This document shows, piece after piece, positions 16,080-22,552 of a stretch of DNA of 64,000 bases. Source of the DNA: Azospirillum sp. TSO35-2 (lineage in GTDB: Bacteria > Pseudomonadota > Alphaproteobacteria > Azospirillales > Azospirillaceae); contig NZ_LGRA01000013.1 in assembly GCF_003116095.1 (NCBI RefSeq), positions 589,515-653,514 on the forward strand, given 5' to 3'. Under the pieces are notes generated by a model, which was not told the origin of the DNA, ran no database searches, and saw only the letters and a list, made by a program, of their open reading frames with translations. Every line of letters starts with the position of its first letter. The first letter of the stretch is position 1. The translations under genes and the position numbers were made by a program.

Positions 16080-16907
16080 TCAGCGCTGGATGGTCTTGAC
16101 CCGCTGAGCGGCGACGTTGCCGGCACCGGCGGCGATGTTGACGGCGCTGTTGGCGTTGTTGAACTGAACCCCGCCATTCTTCATCGCGAACCCCAGATAG
16201 GGCAGCGGCCCCAGCGTCGTCGCCAGCGCGCCGGGCTGGTCGATCGGGTTCGGCATGCTCGGCACTTGCGGTGTGGCTGGCACCTGCGGCGCGGCCGGCA
16301 TCTGCGGTGCGGCGGGGGTCCTGGAGCGCCGGCGCTCGTGCCGGGCCGCGGGGGTGGCGGAGGTGGTGTCGGCCGTCGCCGTGGCCGGTTCGGGCTGGGG
16401 CATGGGCTGGGGGGTGGCTTGCGGCGCGGGCTGCGGGTCGCCGTTGCCGGTCAGCACGCCCTGGTCGGTCGAATTGCCCTCGCCGATGGCGATGTTCAGG
16501 GCGCTGTTGATGTTGTTCACGATGAAGGGGGCGTCGATGAAGGTCAGGCTCGGCGACAGGTCGGGCGGCGGGTTGCGGCTGGCGGCCAGCGGCGTGCCCT
16601 GGTGGAAGCCGGCGAGGTAGCCGGCGTCGCCGCGGGTCTTGGCGATCATCTGCTGATGGAACTCGGTCCGGCTCTTGCCCGGGTTGGTCACCATGGCGCC
16701 GGGAGGCGCGCCGCGCCGGGTGGCGCTGGCGAACACCGGCTGGCGCGCCGGCTGGGCGAAGGCCTGGGCGAGGTTGGCGGCGCTGACGCCCTCCGGCCCG
16801 AAGCCGATGCCGCCGATCTCCTGCGCCGGGGCGGCGGTCGGGGCGATCGCCGGGGCGGCCGACAGCAGCAGAGCCGCGACGCCGTGCAGCAGGCGGGTGC
16901 GTGGCAT
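16080..16907 (-). CDS. Secreted protein with two curlin-like N-S-A-x-N-I-A repeats (275 aa)
   Basis: A signal peptide ends near residue 29 (...A-P-A-Q-E). A loosely structured N-terminal half follows, then a repeat N-N-I-N-S-A-L-N-I-A-I-G-E-G-N (about 130-150), a Pro/Gln/Ala-rich linker and a C-terminal repeat N-A-N-S-A-V-N-I-A-A-G-A-G-N-V-A-A-Q ending T-I-Q-R. The last repeat and the T/L-I-Q-R terminus are shared with the proteins at 1-457 and 19212-19679, so the family has a common C-terminal signature. The larger size and linker suggest an adaptor or nucleator rather than a bulk subunit (inference). A good ggagcg precedes the ATG. Confidence 0.75.
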   Translation of the reverse strand: MPRTRLLHGVAALLLSAAPAIAPTAAPAQEIGGIGFGPEGVSAANLAQAFAQPARQPVFASATRRGAPPGAMVTNPGKSRTEFHQQMIAKTRGDAGYLAGFHQGTPLAASRNPPPDLSPSLTFIDAPFIVNNINSALNIAIGEGNSTDQGVLTGNGDPQPAPQATPQPMPQPEPATATADTTSATPAARHERRRSRTPAAPQMPAAPQVPATPQVPSMPNPIDQPGALATTLGPLPYLGFAMKNGGVQFNNANSAVNIAAGAGNVAAQRVKTIQR

Positions 16908-16944
16908 GGGACGCTCCTTCGGTTTTTATGGGGTCAGGCTGGCG

Positions 16945-17169
16945 TCAATGGACGCGCAGCGCTTCCAGATCCTCCTGCCGGACGGCGGCGCTGGCGAGCT
17001 CGACGCTGTCGAAATGGTCGAGCAGCCGGCCGTCCGCCGCGTGCACCGCGACCATCCGCCGGCCGTCCAGCAGGACGGGCTTCACATAGGCGCTGTCATA
17101 CAGGCCGAACTCGGCGAAGAAGCGGTCGCAGGCGGTCCAGCGGGGCTGAGGGCTTTCGGACTTGGACAT
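16945..17169 (-). CDS. Small DUF1150-like protein (74 aa)
   Basis: ATG at 17169 is preceded by gggaga. The pattern F-G-L-x-D-S-A-Y-V-K-P-V, then V-A-V-H-A-A-D-G, then L-E-A-L-R-V-H at the end fits DUF1150, a small alphaproteobacterial family of unknown function. There is no signal peptide, so it is cytoplasmic. It lies between the secreted repeat protein and the Crp-type regulator, with a CRP-type site 68 bases upstream. Confidence 0.65.
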   Translation of the reverse strand: MSKSESPQPRWTACDRFFAEFGLYDSAYVKPVLLDGRRMVAVHAADGRLLDHFDSVELASAAVRQEDLEALRVH

Positions 17170-17236
17170 CGGCTTGTCTCCCGTTCGGCGATGCGCCGTG
17201 ATGGAGGGAAGCCTAGGCCCGCCGTCCGGCGGACGC

Positions 17237-17252
17237 TGTGACATGGGACACA
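17237..17252. promoter_or_regulatory. CRP-type operator upstream of the DUF1150-like gene
   Basis: TGTGA-catggg-ACACA matches TGTGA-N6-TCACA at all but one base. It is 68 bases upstream of the ATG at 17169, a usual distance for CRP activation, and 41 bases below the 3' end of the Crp-family gene itself. Confidence 0.55.
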
Positions 17253-17292
17253 TTTTTCGGCGATTCGGGAGTCCGGGCTCGGGTGGTCCGGT

Positions 17293-18006
17293 TCAGGCGC
17301 AACTGTCGCCCAACGCCACCAGCGCCTCGCCGTCGAGGATGGTGATGCGGCCGCCGGACAGGGCGATGATGCCGTTGCGCTGCCACTCGTTCAGCAGCTT
17401 GTTGACGCTCTCCCGCGACACGCCGACCAGACAGCCCAACTGCTGCTGCGACAGCTTGATGTCGAGCAGCACGCTTCCGTCGGCCGCCGGCCGGCCGAAG
17501 GCGTCGGCCAGCCGCTGCAGCGCGCGGGCGAAGCGCGAGGACGCCTCCAGGAACAGCGTGTCCTCCAGATGCTCGCTGGTCTGGCGCAGGCGCTTGCACA
17601 GAACGACCAGCAGGCGCAAGGCCACCTCCGGCTGGGCGGTCAGGAACGGCAGCAATTGGCTGCGGTCGAGCACCAGCAGGTCGGTTTCCTCGAGCGCCAC
17701 CGCGTCGGCGGTGCGCGGTTCACCGTCCAGCAGCGCGATCTCGCCGAACAGGCCGCCGCGGTTGACGATGCTCAGCACCAGCTCCTTGCCGTCAAGCGAG
17801 TGGGAGCAGATCTTCACCCGCCCCCGCACCACCGCCATCATGCTGCTGCCGGGGTCGCCCTTCTGGAAGATCAGCGCGTTCTTCGGGTGGTAGGCCAGCC
17901 GGGCGCCGTTGGCGAGCCGGCGCAGGTCGTCGCGCTGCAGATGCTTCAGCAGGAAATGCCCGGCGAGAACGAGCTCCTTGTCGAAGGCGATCCGGCTCGC
18001 GGTCAT
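17293..18006 (-). CDS. Crp/Fnr-family transcriptional regulator, CRP-like (cAMP-binding signature)
   Basis: 237 aa. The cyclic-nucleotide domain (about 20-140) has the phosphate-binding signature F-G-E-I-A-L-L-D-G-E-P-R-T-A (Glu89, Arg98, Thr99), and Thr143-Ser144 align with the adenine-contacting Thr-Ser of E. coli CRP. The C-terminal winged helix (about 183-230) has recognition helix V-S-R-E-S-V-N-K: Arg198-Glu199 match the pair in E. coli CRP that reads TGTGA. It lacks Fnr-type N-terminal cysteines. Three TGTGA-like sites occur in the same 19 kb region and a cyclase gene lies 4 kb away, so a local cAMP-Crp circuit is a reasonable inference. Confidence 0.88.
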   Translation of the reverse strand: MTASRIAFDKELVLAGHFLLKHLQRDDLRRLANGARLAYHPKNALIFQKGDPGSSMMAVVRGRVKICSHSLDGKELVLSIVNRGGLFGEIALLDGEPRTADAVALEETDLLVLDRSQLLPFLTAQPEVALRLLVVLCKRLRQTSEHLEDTLFLEASSRFARALQRLADAFGRPAADGSVLLDIKLSQQQLGCLVGVSRESVNKLLNEWQRNGIIALSGGRITILDGEALVALGDSCA

Positions 18007-18157
18007 GACCGGACTCCCTGGGATGGGGGCGTTGGCGGCGAGGTCTCGAACCCCGGCATCCTACACCGCCGGCGGTCCGCCGCCGGAACCGCCAAAGGCG
18101 GTACTTCGCCGTTCCGGCGCCTCTCCTTTCGGGGCGCTGGCCGGCGGTCTGCACCAC

Positions 18158-18508
18158 TCAGTCGGTGCGTGGCCCGCGGTGGCCCCGGACGGCCGGTTCG
18201 TCATCGTCGTCGGACCACAGGTCGGGATCGTTCAGCCCATCGTCCGGCAGGGCGGGAAGGCTGCGCAGCGACGGGCCCGGCGTCGCCGAGCAGGTCGTCT
18301 GTCCGTTGACCGTCTCGCAACGCATGGTCCCCGGCCCGGTCAGGCAGTGGGTCCGGCCGTTGATGGTCTGGCAGGTCGTCGCCTCGCCGCTTTGCGAACA
18401 GATGGAGTGGCCGTTGATCGTGACGCATTGGGTCGAGGCGGCCTGCGCCGCAAGCGGCAGGGCGCAAGCCAGCGCCCCGGCCAGAAGAACGCGCGTCAAA
18501 CTCGCCAT
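18158..18508 (-). CDS. Small secreted protein with three Cys-pair repeats (116 aa)
   Basis: A signal peptide ends near residue 23 (...A-A-Q-A-A). Three tandem units follow, each about 15-18 residues with the form C-x-T-(I/V)-N-G-x-x-x-C: C-V-T-I-N-G-H-S-I-C, C-Q-T-I-N-G-R-T-H-C and C-E-T-V-N-G-Q-T-T-C. Each likely closes a small disulphide loop in the periplasm. The C-terminal tail is acidic (L-W-S-D-D-D-D-E). I recognise no named family. It sits between crp and the repeat-protein pair, so it probably belongs to the same surface system. Confidence 0.75.
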   Translation of the reverse strand: MASLTRVLLAGALACALPLAAQAASTQCVTINGHSICSQSGEATTCQTINGRTHCLTGPGTMRCETVNGQTTCSATPGPSLRSLPALPDDGLNDPDLWSDDDDEPAVRGHRGPRTD

Positions 18509-18604
18509 GGTCGCCTCCCGATGGAGGATGCGGAAACGGGCGGGCCGACGCCGCAGCCGCGATGCCGGCCCGCCCGCAGGGGGCGTGAGGAAGGGGCTTT
18601 GAGG

Positions 18605-19069
18605 TCACCGAACGCCGATGGCCTTCTGCCGGGCGCTGTTGCCGAGCCCGGCGGCGACGTTCGTCGCCAGATCGACGTCGGTGCTGACCAGCGGTCCGCG
18701 CCCGGTCATGTTCAGCCCGACCTGGACGCCGTTGCCCTGCATGCCCAGCACGCGCTGGTTGGCGCTGTTGCCGATGCCCGCCGCCGTGTTGGTGGCGACG
18801 CCGACGTTGGTGCTGACCAGCGGCCCGAAGGGCATGCCCGGCCCACCGGGCGATCCGGACTGGACGCCGACCACGCGCTGGCGGGCGGTGTTGCCGATGC
18901 CGGCCGCGGTGTTGGTCGCGGTGCCGACGTTGGTGGAGGTCAGGCCGAAGGCACCGGCCGCGAAACCGGCACCCAGTTGGGGCGATGGTCGGCGGACCAT
19001 GGTGTCCGCCATGGCCGGCGCGGACAGGAGTGCGGCGGCGAGGCCGCAGAGCAGGAGGGGGCGGAGCAT
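18605..19069 (-). CDS. Secreted NTAAGIGN-repeat (curlin-like) protein (154 aa)
   Basis: ATG 19069 gives a signal peptide (ends ...A-P-A-M-A at about 21); the longer frame upstream overlaps the neighbour gene and is rejected. Three repeats occur, each preceded by T-N-V or T-D-V: A-T-N-T-A-A-G-I-G-N-T-A-R-Q, A-T-N-T-A-A-G-I-G-N-S-A-N-Q and A-T-N-V-A-A-G-L-G-N-S-A-R-Q. The spacing of about 40 residues is regular, with Gly/Pro-rich stretches between. It is similar in design to, but clearly diverged from, the protein at 19212-19679, so the two are paralogous subunits rather than recent copies. Confidence 0.75.
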   Translation of the reverse strand: MLRPLLLCGLAAALLSAPAMADTMVRRPSPQLGAGFAAGAFGLTSTNVGTATNTAAGIGNTARQRVVGVQSGSPGGPGMPFGPLVSTNVGVATNTAAGIGNSANQRVLGMQGNGVQVGLNMTGRGPLVSTDVDLATNVAAGLGNSARQKAIGVR

Positions 19070-19196
19070 GGGGCGGGTGTCTCCTCGGCAGGGCCTCCGG
19101 TGTCGGAGGCGAGGGGCGGCACCTCCGGCCCTGTGGGGCCGGGCCGGAGGTGTCGGGGACGTGCGGGGCTGTCGCTGTGCCTCAGCGTTGCCGATT

Positions 19197-19679
19197 TCAG
19201 CGTTGCCGATCTCAGCGTTGGATGAGCCGGCTCTGCTGGCCGGCGAAGTTGCCGATGCCGGCGGACAGGTTCTGCACGTTGCCGAAGTTGCCGCCGCCGA
19301 ACGGCGTGGCGCTGTGCTGGCGCACCATGCTGTTCTGCGCCGCCAGGTTGCCGATGCCGGCCGCCGTGTTGCCGACCACCGCGCTGTTGGAGCCGCCGCC
19401 CAGCGGCACCCCGAAGCCACCGCCGAAGCCGCCGCCCTGCACCGTGGTGGCGCGCTGCTTGGCGAGGTTGCCGATGCCCGCCGCGGTGTTGTCGACCGAG
19501 GCGCTGTTGTTGGTGCCGAACAGGCCGGGGCCGCCCATCTGCCGGGTCATCGCCGACTGAACGGCGACGTTGCCGATGCCGGCGGCGGTGTTGTTGATCG
19601 AGCTGACGTTGCCGGCGAAGGCCGGGGCCGACAGCAGGGCGACGGTGGCGAAGCCGGAGAGCAGGGCGGTGCGGATCAT
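19197..19679 (-). repeat. Right arm of the large inverted repeat
   Basis: The reverse complement matches 1-472 almost exactly. Two tandem 15-base units follow the gene's stop here (19197-19211 and 19182-19196), against one complete and several decayed units after the left copy. Confidence 0.9.
19212..19679 (-). CDS. Secreted NTAAGIGN-repeat (curlin-like) protein (155 aa), complete copy
   Basis: A signal peptide (MIRT, then a hydrophobic core ending A-P-A-F-A at about 22) is followed by four repeats: N-N-T-A-A-G-I-G-N-V-A-V-Q, D-N-T-A-A-G-I-G-N-L-A-K-Q, G-N-T-A-A-G-I-G-N-L-A-A-Q and N-L-S-A-G-I-G-N-F-A-G-Q. They are separated by 20-30 residues rich in Gly, Ser and Asn, and there is no cysteine. 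Regular Asn/Gln ladders of this kind are the hallmark of curlin-type amyloid subunits, although this unit is shorter than canonical curlin. A CRP-type site lies 126 bases upstream. Nearly identical to the gene at 1-457. Confidence 0.78.
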   Translation of the reverse strand: MIRTALLSGFATVALLSAPAFAGNVSSINNTAAGIGNVAVQSAMTRQMGGPGLFGTNNSASVDNTAAGIGNLAKQRATTVQGGGFGGGFGVPLGGGSNSAVVGNTAAGIGNLAAQNSMVRQHSATPFGGGNFGNVQNLSAGIGNFAGQQSRLIQR

Positions 19680-19804
19680 GGCGTGGGTTCCTTCAGCGAG
19701 GGGAGAGGGAGGGGGTTCGGTTCGGGACCGCCGGGGGAGCCGTCTGCCCGTCCCCTGTCTGCCGTCCCGATGACCAGACCCTATCCCCGCGCCGATTCCA
19801 CGGC

Positions 19805-19820
19805 TGTGAGCCGCGCCACA
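19805..19820. promoter_or_regulatory. CRP-type operator upstream of the repeat-protein gene
   Basis: TGTGA-gccgcg-CCACA has one mismatch to the CRP consensus. Its reverse complement differs at one base from the site at 9009-9024. It is 126 bases upstream of the ATG at 19679 and 32 bases beyond the stop of the ABC ATPase gene, so only the repeat-protein gene is correctly oriented to use it. Confidence 0.55.
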
Positions 19821-19851
19821 AACTCGCCCGCTTTCCGGAAAACCGCCGAAA

Positions 19852-20607
19852 TCAGTCCGCCGCCACCAGCCGCTCCCGCACCGCTTTCTTCTCGGTCAGC
19901 GGCAGATTGTAGGTGATCGTCGCGCCGTAGGCGCCGGGATCGGTCGGATCGACCCGCACCTTGTCGAAGGCCAGCACGCGGGTGCCCAGCGTGAAGCCCT
20001 CCTTCAGGTCGTGGGTGACCATGAAGACCGTCATCCGCTCCTCCGCCCACAGCCGGAGCAGCAGTTCGTACATCTGAACTTTGGTGCCGGCGTCGAGCGC
20101 GCCGAACGGTTCGTCGAGCAGCAGCAGCTTGGGCTTGCGGATCAGCGCCTGGGCGATGGCGAGGCGCTGCTGCATCCCGCCGGACATCTCGGCCGGGTAT
20201 TTGTGGGTGTGGGCGCCGAGGCCGACCGCCTCCAGCACCGCCGCCGCCTCGGCCAGCGCGGCGCGGCGGCGGGCGCCGAACAGGCGGCCGAGAAAGCGGG
20301 AGCCCTCGAACTCGCGGCCGAGGATGACGTTCTCCAGCGCCGTCAGGTGCGGGAAGACGGAATAGCGCTGGAACACGACGCCGCGGTCCGGTCCGGGCTC
20401 GGCGACCAGCGGCTGGTCGTCGAGGAAGATGCCGCCGCGCGTCGGCCGCTCCTCGCCCAGCAGCAGGCGCAGGAAGGTGGTCTTGCCGCAACCCGACGGC
20501 CCGACCAGCGCGCAGAACTCGCCCGACGGGATCTCCAGGTCGACGCGCTCCAGCACCACCTGGTTCGGGTATTCCATCCACAGGCCGCGGACCGAGACGT
20601 TGCTCAT
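19852..20607 (-). CDS. ABC transporter ATP-binding protein (nitrate/sulfonate/taurine type; guanidine/urea operon)
   Basis: 251 aa. Walker A G-P-S-G-C-G-K-T-T (about 37-45), Q-loop in V-F-Q-R-Y, signature M-S-G-G-M-Q-Q-R (about 141-148), Walker B L-L-L-L-D-E-P-F-G-A-L-D and switch His in V-T-H-D. The ATG overlaps the permease stop (ATGA). It energises the importer formed with the next two genes. Being last in the guanidine operon, its substrate is probably guanidine or a related nitrogen compound, but that rests on context. Confidence 0.92.
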   Translation of the reverse strand: MSNVSVRGLWMEYPNQVVLERVDLEIPSGEFCALVGPSGCGKTTFLRLLLGEERPTRGGIFLDDQPLVAEPGPDRGVVFQRYSVFPHLTALENVILGREFEGSRFLGRLFGARRRAALAEAAAVLEAVGLGAHTHKYPAEMSGGMQQRLAIAQALIRKPKLLLLDEPFGALDAGTKVQMYELLLRLWAEERMTVFMVTHDLKEGFTLGTRVLAFDKVRVDPTDPGAYGATITYNLPLTEKKAVRERLVAAD

Positions 20608-21428
20608 GACGAACCCTTTCCGGCCCTCAGCCAGGGAAAACAGCGGGCGTTGAACAGCCGCAGCAGATAGTCCGACACGAAGGCCAGCAGGGTGATCCAC
20701 GCGACATAGGGCAGGATGACGTCCATCGCCATGTAGCGCCGCACCAGGAAGATGCGGTAGCCCAGCCCCTCGGTCGCGGCGATCGCCTCCGCCGAGATCA
20801 GGAACAGCCACGCCGGCCCCAGCGACAGCCGCAGCGCGTCGACCAGCCGGGGCAGCATCTGCGGCAGCACCACGCGCAGCACGATCTGCCAGGTGCTGGC
20901 GCCCAGGGTCTGCGCCTTGATCAGCTGCTCGCGCGGCATCTCGGCGGTGCGCATCGCCAGGTCGCGGATCAGGAAGGGCGTCACCCCGACCACGACCAGC
21001 ACCACCTTGGACAGCTCGTCCAGGCCGAAGACGATGAACAGCACCGGCAGCACCGCCATCGGCGGCACCATCGACAGGATGGCGACGAAGGGCGACAGCC
21101 CCGCCCGCACATAGGGAACCAGCCCCATGCCGATGCCGATCACCAGCGCCAGCGCCGTCGCCACGCCCAGCCCCAAGCCCAGCCGGTGCAGGCTGGCCGC
21201 CGTGTCGACCCACATCAGGTAATCGCCGGTGCGGGCGTCGGGGGTGAAGGCCACCCGCTGGACCGCCGCGATCATCGCCGACAACGGTGGCAGCAGCTTG
21301 TCGTTGGGGTTGTCGGCCAGCCGCAGGGCGGACGCCGCGGCGTAGCCCATCGCCACCGCCAGGAACGGGAGGGCGCCCCAGAACAGGATGCCCCCACGGC
21401 CGGGCCGCCGGTTGATGATCCGGCGCAT
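20604..21428 (-). CDS. ABC transporter permease (SsuC/TauC type; guanidine/urea operon)
   Basis: 274 aa with about six membrane helices. The coupling-loop (EAA) motif is seen near residues 175-195 (Q-L-I-K-A-Q-T-L-G-A-S-T-W-Q). The stop overlaps the ATPase start, and the start is 3 bases from the binding-protein stop, so the three importer genes are tightly coupled. Confidence 0.92.
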   Translation of the reverse strand: MRRIINRRPGRGGILFWGALPFLAVAMGYAAASALRLADNPNDKLLPPLSAMIAAVQRVAFTPDARTGDYLMWVDTAASLHRLGLGLGVATALALVIGIGMGLVPYVRAGLSPFVAILSMVPPMAVLPVLFIVFGLDELSKVVLVVVGVTPFLIRDLAMRTAEMPREQLIKAQTLGASTWQIVLRVVLPQMLPRLVDALRLSLGPAWLFLISAEAIAATEGLGYRIFLVRRYMAMDVILPYVAWITLLAFVSDYLLRLFNARCFPWLRAGKGSS

Positions 21429-21431
21429 CGC

Positions 21432-22523
21432 TCAGAGCGTCCCGTCGGCGGCTTGCTTCATCACCGCGGCGTCGAAGCGCAGCTTCACGTTCTTGGCGTC
21501 GCCCAGCACGGTGCCGCCGGGGAAGACGATGCCGACGGCGTCGCGGCTGCGCGCGCCCTCGCCCAGCAGGCCGTGGTCGAAGGAGAAGGTCCGCACCAGA
21601 TCCATCGTCTTGATCAGGTCGCCGCCGCTGGCGAAGGCCGCCGCCTCGGTCGGGGTGTAGAACATCTTCGTGGTGACGAGCTGCTGCTTGTAGCCGGCGA
21701 GGTCGGTGCCGGACGCCTTCGCCATCGCCTCCAGCGCCGCCTTGCCCTCGGGGGTGTCGGGCCTGGTCATCAGCCCCATGACCTCGTACCAGGCGCCGAC
21801 CAGCGCCTTGGCCAGGGCCGGGTTGTCCTTCATCGTGGCGGAGTTGACGACCATCAGGTCGATGATCTCGCCCGGCACCTTGGAGCTGTCGAACACCATG
21901 GTGGCGCCCTGGGCCTTGGCCACCTCGCTCAACTGCGGGTTCCAGGTCACGGTGGCGGTGACGTCGGGGGAGGAGGTGAAGGCCGACACGATGTCGGCGT
22001 CGGCGGTGTTGACCACCTTCACGTCCTTCTCGCGCAGGCCGACGCTGTCCAGCCCGCGGGCCAGCAGGTAATGGGACACCGACAGCTCGACCAGATTGAC
22101 CTTCTGGCCCTTGATGTCCTTCAGCGTCTTGCCCGTCTTCAGGACGATGCCGTCGTTGCCGTTGGAATAGTCGCCGGAAATCAACGCCGTGCTGTCGACG
22201 CCGCCCGCCGCCGGGATGGTCAGCGCGTCCATGTTGGTCATGACGCAGCCGTCGAAGGCGCCGGCGGTGTACTGGTTGATCGATTCGACATAGTCGTTGA
22301 TCTGTACGATCTCGACCTTGATGCCGTACTTGTCGGCCCACTTCTTCATGATGCCGCTGTCGGCGGCGTACCCCCAGGGCATCCAGCCGGCGTAGATCGA
22401 CCACGCGACGCGGAAGTCCTTCTTCCCGGCCGCCGCGGCCGGCGACGAAACGGCAAACGCCGTGGCGGCCACCGTGGCGGTGAAGGCCACGCCGAACAGC
22501 GCGCGCTTGAGCAAGGTCCGCAT
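21432..22523 (-). CDS. ABC transporter periplasmic substrate-binding protein, urea-carboxylase-region type
   Basis: 363 aa. ATG 22523 has agggga upstream; the in-frame ATG at 22553 would abut the allophanate hydrolase stop and has no such site. The signal peptide ends A-A-A-A-G at about 32. The mature protein has the NMT1/SsuA-like fold pattern (V-A-W-S-I-Y-A-G-W-M-P-W-G-Y, then V-T-A-T-V-T-W-N-P-Q-L). I recall a dedicated family of binding proteins found next to urea carboxylases, and this fits it. The likely ligand is guanidine or urea (inference from the riboswitch). Confidence 0.88.
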   Translation of the reverse strand: MRTLLKRALFGVAFTATVAATAFAVSSPAAAAGKKDFRVAWSIYAGWMPWGYAADSGIMKKWADKYGIKVEIVQINDYVESINQYTAGAFDGCVMTNMDALTIPAAGGVDSTALISGDYSNGNDGIVLKTGKTLKDIKGQKVNLVELSVSHYLLARGLDSVGLREKDVKVVNTADADIVSAFTSSPDVTATVTWNPQLSEVAKAQGATMVFDSSKVPGEIIDLMVVNSATMKDNPALAKALVGAWYEVMGLMTRPDTPEGKAALEAMAKASGTDLAGYKQQLVTTKMFYTPTEAAAFASGGDLIKTMDLVRTFSFDHGLLGEGARSRDAVGIVFPGGTVLGDAKNVKLRFDAAVMKQAADGTL

Positions 22524-22552
22524 GTTCACATTCCCCTTTGCCTGGATTGCCA

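Noticed and set aside
1..19679. Composite transposon bounded by the inverted repeats
   Set aside because: The arms encode a secreted repeat protein, not a transposase; no terminal inverted repeats or target duplications were seen.
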